Assembly (NCBI GenBank): GCA_947380295.1
Contig: CANCQK010000009.1
Coordinates: forward strand, 1 to 37,459
DNA length: 37,459 nucleotides
Origin: Bdellovibrionales bacterium
GTDB taxonomy: Bacteria > Bdellovibrionota > UBA1018
Reading direction: 5' to 3'
This document shows positions 1 through 8,391 of this stretch, one piece after another. The notes beneath the pieces are model-generated. The model worked only from the letters and a program-made list of their open reading frames with translations, was not told the origin of the DNA and did not search any database. Both the position numbers and the translations under genes were made by a program. Position 1 is the stretch's first letter. Every line of letters begins with the position of its first letter.

Positions 1-206
1 CAACGTCATCACCAACGTCATCACCAACGTCATCACCAACGTCATCACCAACGTCATCACCAACGTCATCACCAACGTCATCACCAACGTCATCGCCAAC
101 GTCATCACCAACGTCATCACCAACGTCATCGCCAACGTCATCACCAACGTCATCACCAACGTCATCACCAACGTCATCACCAACGTCATCAACAACGTCA
201 TCACCA
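1..206 (+). repeat. 12-bp coding minisatellite (about 17 units)
   Basis: Near-perfect tandem copies of CAACGTCATCAC run from the window edge to about 206. Variation is limited to a few A-to-G changes at the third base of a Ser codon and one unit that reads TSST. In the frame of the downstream gene each unit reads Thr-Ser-Ser-Pro. The unit length is a multiple of three, so gain or loss of units changes stalk length without breaking the frame. The array may extend upstream of the window. Confidence 0.9.
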
Positions 207-2237
207 TCACCCAGTTATAGTCCCGGCGTGTGCTATCCCGGGAGGTCTCCGATGGGAGGTGGCAGTGGGACTGCAAATGATCCCTATTTGATTTGTTCCA
301 CAACTCATTTGTTAGGTTTTCAAGGAGATTTGTCGGCTCAATACAAACTGATGGCCAATCTAGATCTTTCTTCGGAGAGTAGTTTCTCTCCTATTGGTGC
401 CGGTTCAAGCTTCACAGGAACTTTTGACGGCAATGGGTACACGATCAGTAACTGGACCTACGGTGATTTAGATCAACGCAATCCTGTAGGGCTGTTCTCG
501 GTGATCGATTCGGGTGCGACGATTAAGAATTTAAGTCTGACTGGTTTCTCCGTTATTTCATCCGGCAATTCGGGCTTGTTGGCGGGCACGGTTAATTCGG
601 GTTCAATTTTGAATTGTTCTGTCCAGGGGGCCATTTCTATGGCCGGTGTGAGTGGTCAAGGTTTTGTGGGCGGATTGGTCGGGTCGATGTCGTCGGGAAT
701 CATCAGTTCAAGTTCATTTTCAGGATCTATAACCGCTAAGAGCGACCTGCCTCAAGCGATAGGGGGCCTCGTGGGTAAAGGTTTGAACTACCCGTCACTT
801 TCAGACTCGTACTTCAGTGGTTCGATTGACGCTGGAACTTCACTGAACACAGAAGGGGTCGGTGGAATTGTGGGAGTCACGGAGGGTGGAGCCACTTTAC
901 GCCGGTTATATGTGGGGGGTACGATCACCGGTCCAAATGTGCCAAAGGGGGGGCTAGTCGGTGCCTCTGACGCCACGGCTCCCACCATCGTGAATTCTTA
1001 TTTTAGCACAGATCAAACTGGTATCGGTGTCTATCCAGGCACGTTACTTAGCGCTAAAACTAATACCCAACTCCGATCTCAGGAGACTTTTGACGGGTGG
1101 GATTTCAGTGGCATCTGGACGATTTCTGCTGGCCAGTTTCCAGCGCTTCGGGCAAAACCTTCTCCAGTGCCGACCTGTAAATCAAACGCTCAACCTTTCG
1201 GCGGTGGAGCCGGGACTTCGGTGAGTCCTTATTTGATTTGCGATGTCGGTCACCTGCATCAAGTGAGTAATCATCTTTTGGCTACTTATCGGCTCGAATC
1301 GGATTTGGATCTGACTGGCGACTCAGCCATGGTGCCCATCGGATCAGCGAGTGGAACTCCCTTTACTGGGAAATTCGATGGAAATGGGTATTCGATTTCT
1401 AATTGGAATCCAACTACGGTCTTCGTTTCTAATGCCGGGTTGTTCTCCCAATTGGGCACCGGAGCTGTGGTGCAAAACCTCTCTTTAACGAATTTTGTCC
1501 TGACCGCGAGTTCCGACAATGTGGGAGCTCTTGCAGGTCAAGCAGGAGGGGCAATGATCCAAAATGTGAATGCTTCAGACCTGACTATTCAGGGTGGGTG
1601 GTATGTGGGAGGACTAGTGGGGAGGATCTCAGGGACAAAGATCACCCAAGTCTGGATTGCTGGGGCCGTCTCTGCAAATTTAGGCGGTGGTGGGCTAGTC
1701 GGGTGGGCAAAGACAGGATCTTTGATTGCCGGAGTCCGATCTGAGGTCAATGTCAGCGGAAATCAATCGGTTGGAGGCCTAGTGGGACTCTTGGATGATT
1801 CCACAATTCAAAAATCTTTTGCGTCTGGATCTGTTACGGCCGATGACTCGGCCTCACAGGCGATCGGCGGTCTAGTTGGTGCGACAAGCGGGAGCGAGGC
1901 TAGGATTTCCGATAGCGCTGTCGGTGGAGGAGTCGGCATAAAAAGCGGAGGTAATTTTATAGGAGGATTGGTTGGCAGAAACACTTCCTCTGGTCTTGCT
2001 CTCACCAAATGCTACGTTGCGGCTCCGGTGACAGGGGGAACGAGGGTAGGGGGTCTCGTGGTGGACGACGGCGTGGTTACTTCAAAACTGGTCAATTCCT
2101 ATTTTGACGGCGACCTGAATGGCATCAAAGATGGAAATACCACGAAAGAAATGCAAACCCAAAAGACCTTTCTGGACTGGGATTTTGATAATACCTGGCA
2201 AATGCCTAGTGGTAGCTACCCTCTGTTGCGGTGGTAG
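3..2237 (+). CDS. GLUG-repeat surface protein with TSSP stalk (5' truncated)
   Basis: A GTG at 228 could be taken as the start, but the same frame is open back to the window edge and encodes about 17 tetrapeptides (16 TSSP and one TSST), so the real start lies upstream. At least 744 residues are present. After the stalk come two homologous halves. Each opens with a Gly-rich stretch and a PYLIC motif, then an SPIG/VPIG segment and a 'FxGxFDGNGYxISNW' segment, followed by many GGLVG repeats of the GLUG type. The family is known from exported, beta-solenoid-like surface proteins, so I infer an adhesin or surface-fibre protein on a Ser/Thr/Pro stalk. The two halves look like an internal duplication. 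The N-terminal export signal is outside the window. The gene ends at TAG 2235-2237. Family assignment is fairly safe; the ligand is unknown. Confidence 0.8.
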   Translation, partial: TSSPTSSPTSSPTSSPTSSPTSSPTSSPTSSPTSSPTSSPTSSPTSSPTSSPTSSPTSSPTSSTTSSPSPSYSPGVCYPGRSPMGGGSGTANDPYLICSTTHLLGFQGDLSAQYKLMANLDLSSESSFSPIGAGSSFTGTFDGNGYTISNWTYGDLDQRNPVGLFSVIDSGATIKNLSLTGFSVISSGNSGLLAGTVNSGSILNCSVQGAISMAGVSGQGFVGGLVGSMSSGIISSSSFSGSITAKSDLPQAIGGLVGKGLNYPSLSDSYFSGSIDAGTSLNTEGVGGIVGVTEGGATLRRLYVGGTITGPNVPKGGLVGASDATAPTIVNSYFSTDQTGIGVYPGTLLSAKTNTQLRSQETFDGWDFSGIWTISAGQFPALRAKPSPVPTCKSNAQPFGGGAGTSVSPYLICDVGHLHQVSNHLLATYRLESDLDLTGDSAMVPIGSASGTPFTGKFDGNGYSISNWNPTTVFVSNAGLFSQLGTGAVVQNLSLTNFVLTASSDNVGALAGQAGGAMIQNVNASDLTIQGGWYVGGLVGRISGTKITQVWIAGAVSANLGGGGLVGWAKTGSLIAGVRSEVNVSGNQSVGGLVGLLDDSTIQKSFASGSVTADDSASQAIGGLVGATSGSEARISDSAVGGGVGIKSGGNFIGGLVGRNTSSGLALTKCYVAAPVTGGTRVGGLVVDDGVVTSKLVNSYFDGDLNGIKDGNTTKEMQTQKTFLDWDFDNTWQMPSGSYPLLRW

Positions 2238-2275
2238 CGCTTGAGCGCGGCTTGGCTATTCTGCTCTTGACGAAA

Positions 2276-2336
2276 CCCCTTCGCGCGATTGGGCTGGAGA
2301 GAGTCGTCTCGAAGCCATGAGTTTGATAATTTCTGA
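2276..2336 (+). repeat. Distal copy of 61-bp direct repeat (ppsR 3' end)
   Basis: Positions 2276-2330 are identical to 3403-3457. After one mismatch, 2332-2336 also match 3459-3463. The second copy is the last coding part of the ppsR-like gene; this copy is a detached fragment about 1.13 kb away in the same orientation. The two copies frame the insert at 2337-3402. A degenerate copy of the dispersed GGGGACGGAG motif (ATTGGCGACGGAGG, 2345-2358) lies just inside this boundary. Confidence 0.9.
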
Positions 2337-2499
2337 AGGAATAAATTGGCGACGGAGGTCCCGATTTTGCAATTTTTGCTTTGAATTGAGGAAAAAAGCA
2401 ACGTAGATCTGTGTAACTAGTTTTTAACGAACCGAACTAAAAGTGAATTATGTCGAGTAAAAAAGCGATAAGTGAATAATTATAAGTTGAAACTCAGGT

Positions 2500-2946
2500 A
2501 TGTCCAAAAAAAAGTCGCAAAAACCAGGAAAAATATATAACAAGACCAGAACATACGGGCCGCCACATCCATGGCGGTTGTGTCCGTTGGGACAACACTG
2601 GGTAAGCGAGCATAGGCGGCGCGTTCCTCCAAGCAAAAGCCACCCTGCTGGCTATATAACAACTGTTCATGCAACCTGCAGAGATAATCCTTCAGAAAAA
2701 GACTCTCTCTATACGGCTGAACTTCAAAGAATTGCTGAAACTTTTTTTGAAAGTGCCTCATCGCGGAATAAAAATGATCTAGGGTATTCTAATGAAAATA
2801 AATACAATAGCTTAATTGAAGGATGGACTAAATACTGGAACGAAGTACTTAGTCCAAAAGAGCTGCTAGACTCTGATTTAGTCAAAGCTCTAATTGCTTC
2901 TGAATCGGGATTTAATCCAGGAGTAAAACCTCCGAAAGGAGCCTAG
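2500..2946 (+). pseudogene. Truncated lytic-transglycosylase-like protein
   Basis: The 148-residue product has a basic N-terminus, then a Cys/His/Arg/Pro-rich segment (CPLGQHWV... to HATCRDNPS, about residues 27-66). A helical region follows, ending in ALIASESGFNP. That last motif matches the start of an SLT (soluble lytic transglycosylase) domain, where the Glu of 'ESGFNP' is catalytic. The stop (TAG 2944-2946) comes eight codons later, so the rest of the catalytic domain, including the usual GLMQ segment, is absent. I therefore read it as a broken gene. It sits inside the insert bounded by the 61-bp repeats, and its AT-rich composition differs from the neighbouring housekeeping genes. It could instead be an intact short protein of unknown role. 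Confidence 0.5.
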
Positions 2947-3379
2947 TTGGGAATCATTCAATCAGTGGAAATTTTTTTCGACCAAAGAAGTAGAACTAGA
3001 GTGTACCGAAATAGACCATGGGAAGATCTATGCCCCCACTTTGAGAGTGTTTAGATCGGGTCAATTATATGACTATTCGATAGAAATTCATCAATATGAA
3101 GATGAAAGTGAAGATGAAGAAGATGTCAATTCTGATGTAAAATCTTATTCTAATTGTATTCGGCTAGTTCAAGACTGGAGATACTTGTTAGAGGGTGAGC
3201 CAGGATTTTGCGCTTATGGGGCCTATCTTCAAGAACTACCCGCCGATCATTTTGCTGAAGAGGGCGTTAGGAGCTGGAGACTTTTTATTGTCAGTCAGCT
3301 AAAATCAGAAAAAGGCTATTGGAGAGAGCGAATGCTGGGGGCGGAGTCAAGCCTGTTGACCTGCTCCGCGCCAGAGTGA
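2927..3379 (+). CDS. Unknown acidic protein, possible displaced C-terminus of the preceding gene
   Basis: The first ATG-like start in this frame is GTG 3041 (112 residues), but the frame is open back to 2927, just after a TAA at 2924-2926. It overlaps the end of the transglycosylase-like ORF in another frame. The product has a strongly acidic stretch (EDESEDEEDVNSD) and a Trp-rich second half. I recognise no family. It may be the C-terminal part of the upstream gene after a deletion or frameshift, or a separate small gene such as a partner or immunity gene. It ends at 3379, four bases from the convergent ppsR stop. No ribosome-binding site clearly decides the start. Confidence 0.35.
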   Translation, partial: NLRKEPSWESFNQWKFFSTKEVELECTEIDHGKIYAPTLRVFRSGQLYDYSIEIHQYEDESEDEEDVNSDVKSYSNCIRLVQDWRYLLEGEPGFCAYGAYLQELPADHFAEEGVRSWRLFIVSQLKSEKGYWRERMLGAESSLLTCSAPE

Positions 3380-3382
3380 CCT

Positions 3383-4252
3383 TTACTCAACTCGCCCGAT
3401 GGCCCCTTCGCGCGATTGGGCTGGAGAGAGTCGTCTCGAAGCCATGAGTTTGATAATCTCTGATGCGGTTTCCTCTAGAGCTTTGCCAGTGACGTTAAAT
3501 ACAGGCCAGCGTTTGTTTTTCTTAAAAATCGCGTTGGCATATTCAATTTCTTGATTCACTTTTTCTGGGTCAGCGTATTCGCCGCCTTGATGATGTCCGA
3601 GCTTTTGAAGGCGTGCGCGTCGGATGGCGGCGAGATTTTGAGCATCGATGGTCAGACCGATGATGCGTCTTTGGTCGACGTCCAGGAGTTCCGAGGGCAA
3701 GTCAAATCCTTGGATGAGTGGGATATTGGCTACTTTCCAACCCTGATGAGAGAGGTACATCGAGAGCGGCGTTTTTGAAGTTCGAGAGATCCCCAAAATA
3801 ATGACATCTGCTTTTTCGAGGCCAGTGAGGTCTCGTCCGTCATCATGGGCGATGGTGTATTCCATGGCGGCGATTCGTTCAAAGTAGTTTTCGTTCACAT
3901 CGTGGAGGAGTCCGGCGATGGATTTAGGTTCGTATCCAAAATAATTTCCTAATCCCACGAGCAAAGGACCCAGCAAGTCGACGCAGGGGATCGATTTTTC
4001 ACGGGCTTTATTGGATAAAAATGCGCGCAGGCTAGGCGACACAATGGTGTAGACTAATAGGTCGCGATGAGTAGCAGCATCTTCGCAAATGGCTTCAATC
4101 TGCGCTTCGTTTCTCACGTTCTTGTAGCGGGTGTAGTAAATATTTCGGTCACTAAACTGCACCATTGCAGCTTTAGCCATTTGAGCGGCAGTTTCACCAG
4201 TGCCGTCAGAGACGACTACAATTCGACGAGTTGGGAAGCTAAAGGGTTCCAT
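3383..4252 (-). CDS. ppsR: Pyruvate,phosphate dikinase / PEP synthase regulatory protein (kinase-pyrophosphorylase)
   Basis: This 289-residue protein of the DUF299 family is a bifunctional ADP-dependent kinase and Pi-dependent pyrophosphorylase. In characterised members it switches PEP synthase or PPDK off and on by phosphorylating a Thr. The N-terminus (IVVVSDGTGETA) and the P-loop-like GISRTSKTP (residues 154-162) are family hallmarks, and the length is typical. ATG 4252 is preceded by AAGGAAA at good spacing. The start overlaps the end of miaA by 14 bp, so the gene is probably translationally coupled as the last gene of mutL-miaA-ppsR. Its final codons lie in a 61-bp sequence duplicated at 2276-2336. 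The target enzyme (PpsA or PpdK) is not in the window, so the substrate is unassigned. Confidence 0.92.
   Translation of the reverse strand: MEPFSFPTRRIVVVSDGTGETAAQMAKAAMVQFSDRNIYYTRYKNVRNEAQIEAICEDAATHRDLLVYTIVSPSLRAFLSNKAREKSIPCVDLLGPLLVGLGNYFGYEPKSIAGLLHDVNENYFERIAAMEYTIAHDDGRDLTGLEKADVIILGISRTSKTPLSMYLSHQGWKVANIPLIQGFDLPSELLDVDQRRIIGLTIDAQNLAAIRRARLQKLGHHQGGEYADPEKVNQEIEYANAIFKKNKRWPVFNVTGKALEETASEIIKLMASRRLSPAQSREGAIGRVE
3403..3463 (+). repeat. Proximal copy of 61-bp direct repeat (inside ppsR 3' end)
   Basis: This is the native copy of the repeat described at 2276-2336. It starts about 20 bp inside the ppsR stop codon and extends into the gene. The pair forms the boundaries of the 1.1-kb insert, in the manner of attachment sites at a gene 3' end. 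Confidence 0.85.
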
Positions 4253-5195
4253 TTAAAATTTCCTTTGTGAAGGTTTCATCTAACAGCGTCCCGTCTTTTT
4301 CAAGCTCAAACCACTGCGACTGAGGGACTTTCTGGCTTTGGTTTTTAAACCACGTTCTTTGTTTTTTGACGAGTTGTCGAGTTGCGAGTTCGACTTCATC
4401 TTGTAATCCCGCGAGTCCAGCTCGAACTTCTCGGCCTTGGGGTTTTTCCCCATTCAGGTGTCGGACGACTTGAGCATAACCGACTGATTGGAGAGGACGA
4501 CATCCCGGAAACTGGGTTTGAATCCACTTCACTTCATCGATCCATCGGCTTTGCACCATGAGCGCAGTTCGTTCTTGGATTCGCTGAAACAATTCTGGGT
4601 TGGATCGGTCTAAAATCCAAAGGCGAAATCTCGGATCAGGTTCTTTAGGTGTTTGTTCTTGGAGTTCAGTGGGAGTTTGCCCGGAGAGCTCAATGAGTTC
4701 TAGTGCACGGACGAGTCGATACCGATCGGTAGAGCCGATGCGTTGAGCAGATTTCGGATCTCTTTCTTGGAGTCTTGCGTGGAGAGCTGCAAGATCAAGG
4801 GTCTCCAGCTGGGCTCGAATCGCGGGGTCGGCAGCCGGCGCGTCCCAAATTCCAAAGAGGAGAGCTTGCAAGTAAAAGCCTGTCCCTCCGACGATGAGTG
4901 GGAGTTTTCCTCGTTCCTGGATGTTCGCGATCGCCGCCTCTGCTGCCCGGAGAAACTCGCCAGCAGTAAAGGTTTCATTCGGCTCTCGAACGTCGATGAG
5001 ATGATGGCGAACTTCATTTAGCTCTTCGGATGTAGGCTTAGCCGTCCCAATATTAAAATGTCGATACACCAGGAGACTGTCTGCGTTAATGATCTCGATC
5101 TCTGGATGAAGTCGGGCCCACTTCAAAGCAAGAGAGGACTTACCCGTAGCGGTAGGGCCTGTTAAGATTCCGATGGGTCTATTTTGGATGCTCAT
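4239..5195 (-). CDS. miaA: tRNA dimethylallyltransferase
   Basis: MiaA transfers a dimethylallyl group to N6 of A37 in tRNAs that read UNN codons. The 318-residue product has the Walker-A GPTATGKSS, a DSLLVYR segment (commonly DSMQVYR), GTAKP, HHLIDVREP, VGGTGFYL and the C-terminal TRQLVKKQRTWFK. I place the start at ATG 5195 because it overlaps the mutL stop as ATGA (5192-5195). A longer version from GTG 5213 is open but would overlap mutL by 22 bp. The middle gene of a tightly packed three-gene operon. Confidence 0.95.
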   Translation of the reverse strand: MSIQNRPIGILTGPTATGKSSLALKWARLHPEIEIINADSLLVYRHFNIGTAKPTSEELNEVRHHLIDVREPNETFTAGEFLRAAEAAIANIQERGKLPLIVGGTGFYLQALLFGIWDAPAADPAIRAQLETLDLAALHARLQERDPKSAQRIGSTDRYRLVRALELIELSGQTPTELQEQTPKEPDPRFRLWILDRSNPELFQRIQERTALMVQSRWIDEVKWIQTQFPGCRPLQSVGYAQVVRHLNGEKPQGREVRAGLAGLQDEVELATRQLVKKQRTWFKNQSQKVPQSQWFELEKDGTLLDETFTKEILNGTL

Positions 5196-7156
5196 AGCTT
5201 CCGTTGAAACCACTCTTCCAGCTTTCTCATCGGGACACGAACAACCGTGGGGCGCCCATGAGGACAGTTCCAGGGGTGCTCGCAGTGAAAAAGATCTCGG
5301 GTGAGTTGTTGCGCTTCGATCAGAGTGAGAGAGTCACCTGCTCTGACGGATGAGTGACAGGCCTCGCTGGCTAGGGACTCAAAAAGAGTTTCATCCATCA
5401 GCAAACCTGGATCTGAAAACTCCATCTCAAGGAGCTTTTCGATCAAGTTTTTGAGACGAACTTTTAAGTTGCGATGACCCCACTCAGTCGGGATGGATCG
5501 GAACAAGAGCGTATCTTCTCCAAAAATCTCCACTTCGAATCCTAACTTCTCTAGGATGGGCAATCGAGTCTGAGCCAAAATCCCCTCGGTTTCTCGGAGT
5601 CTTACGGTCTCAGGGATCAGCAGTGCTTGCGCGGTTCTCGGAGGGCTATCAGGCGTATTTTTGATTCGATTTTTTAACTTCTCGTATCGAATCCGCTCGT
5701 GTGCAGCATGTTGATCGATGAGGACGAGTTCATTTCCATCTTCGTAAACCAGATAGGTGTGAAATAAGATGGTGCTCGGTTGGCCGAGAAGAGCTTGAGG
5801 AATCGCGGGCTGCGGAAAGTCGAGTGCGAGCGGCTGGAAACTGGGCTCGGGTTGATCTCGCGGTGTCAGTTCTTGGGGAGGTTCAATGCGAAACTTGGAT
5901 GCAGCGACGGCCCATGACGAAGCAGGGGTGTCCATTGGGTCTGGCTCGCTCGATCGCGGCGCAAATGACGACCTAAATGGGGCTGGGTTGTTAGGTAAGC
6001 TGGTTGGGAAAGCCCGCGCGATGGGTTCCATGGCTTGGCTGGGGGTGTCGTCTGTAGAAGGTGCAGGCGAAGAAATGAGATCAGGAGTGGACTTGAGGGG
6101 CACTCGAGCTGGTGCTCCTTTCTGAGCAATCATTCCTTTGACGAGATAGTCTAAACTGGTAAATATTTTGCCCTTTTCTAAAAACCGAACTTCAGCCTTG
6201 GTAGGATGCACGTTCACGTCGATGGCTGCCGGGTTGATTTCAATGAAGAGTGCCAGCGCCGGGAATTGGCCAGGTAGGAGGCTTTGCCGGAATGGGGCCA
6301 TCAGGGCTTGCTGGAGGAACCTGTCGCGCAAGGAGCGTGAGTTAACAATCTGGACGAGTCGTCGATTTTGGGGCGAGCTTAATCCTTGGAGCCAATAGAG
6401 GCGCATCTTGAGCCCACGATCCCGAAATCCGTCCTGGTCACTTTCAGCAACAACGACTGGAAATTCTTCGCCTTCTCCGAGCACTTCTCCGACTCTCTCG
6501 AGTTCGGATTGCGGCCTTAAGTTCACTAAGCGGCGCTCGCCACTGAAAACCTGAAATCCTACGTGTGGGTAGGCAAGAGCAAGGCGCTCGACCCACTCGC
6601 GGACCTGAGACACTTCGGCTGCCTGAGATTTTAAAAACTTAAGCCGAGCAGGGACTTGAGAGAACAGGCCGCGGGCTTGGATCCTCGTCCCGTGAGGCGA
6701 GTTGCAGAAATGACCAAACGTCACTCGCTTTGCGGTTGGAGGCGTGAGTCCTCGATCAGCGACATCTCCTGCGACGAGTTCATAAGCTCCGTCCCCCTCA
6801 GGCGTGCGCGAAATGATACTGACTTCTGAAACGGCGGAGACACTCGGGAGGGCCTCACCTCGAAATCCTAGGGTTGCAATGCGGTCGAGGTCTTCTAGGG
6901 AGGTGAGTTTGCTGGTGGCGTGGCGCTCAATACTGAGGGCTAGATCACTCGGCGTCATGCCGCGCCCATTGTCGATCACCTCAATCAAGTTTTTCCCTCC
7001 GTCATCGAGGCGGACGGAAATTTCCGTTGCCCCGGCGTCGAGGGAATTCTCTACGAGTTCTTTGACCACGCTGGCAGGTCGTTCAATCACCTCGCCGGCA
7101 GCAATACGCTCTGCCACGGCGGGGGGGAGTCTTTTAATACGGTCTTGGGAGGTCAC
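5192..7156 (-). CDS. mutL: DNA mismatch repair protein MutL
   Basis: MutL is the ATP-driven mismatch-repair mediator. The N-terminal GHKL ATPase motifs are intact: ELVENSLDAGA, DNGRGM, ATSKL, TLGFRGEAL and HGTRI. The C-terminal domain carries DQHAAHERIRYE, which fits the DQHA(X)2E(X)4E endonuclease motif, plus ACHSSVRAGD and CPHGRP. This is therefore the nicking type of MutL found in bacteria without MutH. The frame is open up to 7306, but family members begin just before 'DRIKRLPPxVAxRIAAGEVI', so I choose GTG 7156 (654 residues). That also avoids overlap with the divergent gene at 7226. A Pro/Ser-rich linker separates the two domains. Probably first gene of the operon with miaA and ppsR. 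Confidence 0.95.
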   Translation of the reverse strand: MTSQDRIKRLPPAVAERIAAGEVIERPASVVKELVENSLDAGATEISVRLDDGGKNLIEVIDNGRGMTPSDLALSIERHATSKLTSLEDLDRIATLGFRGEALPSVSAVSEVSIISRTPEGDGAYELVAGDVADRGLTPPTAKRVTFGHFCNSPHGTRIQARGLFSQVPARLKFLKSQAAEVSQVREWVERLALAYPHVGFQVFSGERRLVNLRPQSELERVGEVLGEGEEFPVVVAESDQDGFRDRGLKMRLYWLQGLSSPQNRRLVQIVNSRSLRDRFLQQALMAPFRQSLLPGQFPALALFIEINPAAIDVNVHPTKAEVRFLEKGKIFTSLDYLVKGMIAQKGAPARVPLKSTPDLISSPAPSTDDTPSQAMEPIARAFPTSLPNNPAPFRSSFAPRSSEPDPMDTPASSWAVAASKFRIEPPQELTPRDQPEPSFQPLALDFPQPAIPQALLGQPSTILFHTYLVYEDGNELVLIDQHAAHERIRYEKLKNRIKNTPDSPPRTAQALLIPETVRLRETEGILAQTRLPILEKLGFEVEIFGEDTLLFRSIPTEWGHRNLKVRLKNLIEKLLEMEFSDPGLLMDETLFESLASEACHSSVRAGDSLTLIEAQQLTRDLFHCEHPWNCPHGRPTVVRVPMRKLEEWFQRKL

Positions 7157-7225
7157 GCCCCGTTCATACTCTTTTTTTGGGTACGGGTCTATTCTTTCCC
7201 AAATCCTTGAACTAATGTTGAGATT

Positions 7226-8368
7226 ATGACCTGCCACGAAACAGAAACCCAAAGCCATCTGAGAGACTTGGCGCGAAAGTTTGCTACCAAGGAAATGCTC
7301 CCTCACATCGAGCAGGACGAAAGGGATGAGAGATTTCGTCCCGAGTGGATTCGGGCTCTGGGTGAGCTAGGACTCACAGGGATCCCGGTGGTTGAGGAGT
7401 ATGGCGGGGCAGGGTTGGGGTACCAAGAGTATGCCGTCGCCTTGGAAGAGGTAGCCCGGGTCAGTGCAGGTTATGCCATTAGTCTCGCGGTAACAGGCCT
7501 TCCTCAGGTGATCCTCAGTCAGTTTGGGAGCCCAAAGCAGAAGGAAAAATGGATTCGTCCCCTGGCTGAAGGTCGCGCGATTGGAGCGTTTAGCTTATCC
7601 GAGGCAGGATCTGGGTCGGACGCAGCTAGCTTGCGGACAACAGCTCGTCGCGATGGGGAATTTTATGTTTTACAGGGGACGAAGCATTGGGTGACCCAGG
7701 GTGATTTTGCGGACGTCATTTTAGTGATGGCCCGAACCGGGGCAGCTGGGCCCAAAGGGATTTCGACTTTTATTTTAGAAAAAGGCACGCCTGGTTTTCA
7801 GCTCGGTAAGCGGGAAAAGAAAATGGGCTGCCATGTTTCTCACACGATGGAGCTCGTCCTTGACGACGTTCGCTTGCCCGCTGAGAATTTGGTCGGGGCC
7901 GAGGGTGAGGGATTCAAAGTTGCAATGACTGCGCTCGATAGTGGTCGAATCACCATCGCTGCTGCCGCCTTAGGGATTTCTCGAGCCGCGATGGATGTTG
8001 CCATTCATCACGCTCAGCAGCGAGTCCAGTTTGGTAAGCCGATTGGAGAGTTTCAAGGTGTGTCGTTCCTGCTTGCAGATATGGCTACCCAATGGGAAGC
8101 TGCTCGTCTTCTGGTTCATTGTGCTGCTCAACTCCACGACCAGGGCTTGCCTTTTTCCCAGGAAGCTGCGATGGCAAAGCTCTTTGCAACTGACATGGCG
8201 ATGAGGGTGACCACTGATGCAGTCCAAGTTTTAGGTGGCTCGGGCTACACTCAAGACTTTCCAGTGGAGCGCTATATGAGAGAGGCAAAAGTGCTTCAAA
8301 TTGTCGAAGGAACTAACCAGATTCAGCGTCTGATTATTGGTAAAAACTTGCTGGAGCAAAAGGCTTAG
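7226..8368 (+). CDS. Acyl-CoA dehydrogenase (short-chain type)
   Basis: A 380-residue FAD-dependent acyl-CoA dehydrogenase of the cytosolic family that introduces the alpha-beta double bond in fatty-acid or amino-acid catabolism and passes electrons to ETF. The signature AFSLSEAGSGSDAAS (about residue 130) and the C-terminal QVLGGSGYTQDFPVERYMRE are present. The Glu of IVEGTNQIQR is the expected catalytic base, placed as in short-chain enzymes. Length is normal. ATG 7226 has only a weak GAG upstream. The gene is divergent from mutL, with about 70 bp between the two chosen starts, and is followed 23 bp later by pgi on the same strand. Exact chain-length preference cannot be read from the sequence. 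Confidence 0.9.
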   Translation: MTCHETETQSHLRDLARKFATKEMLPHIEQDERDERFRPEWIRALGELGLTGIPVVEEYGGAGLGYQEYAVALEEVARVSAGYAISLAVTGLPQVILSQFGSPKQKEKWIRPLAEGRAIGAFSLSEAGSGSDAASLRTTARRDGEFYVLQGTKHWVTQGDFADVILVMARTGAAGPKGISTFILEKGTPGFQLGKREKKMGCHVSHTMELVLDDVRLPAENLVGAEGEGFKVAMTALDSGRITIAAAALGISRAAMDVAIHHAQQRVQFGKPIGEFQGVSFLLADMATQWEAARLLVHCAAQLHDQGLPFSQEAAMAKLFATDMAMRVTTDAVQVLGGSGYTQDFPVERYMREAKVLQIVEGTNQIQRLIIGKNLLEQKA

Positions 8369-8391
8369 CAAAACAAGAGAAGGTGGATTTT

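Noticed and set aside
1..206. CRISPR-like repeat array
   Set aside because: The 12-bp units are directly adjacent with no spacers and encode TSSP in frame with the downstream gene.
228..2237. GLUG gene starting at GTG 228
   Set aside because: The frame is open to the window edge and the residues upstream form a coherent TSSP stalk; no ribosome-binding site precedes 228.
6804..7229. 141-codon plus-strand ORF inside mutL
   Set aside because: It lies antisense to well-conserved mutL motifs and its product has no recognisable features.
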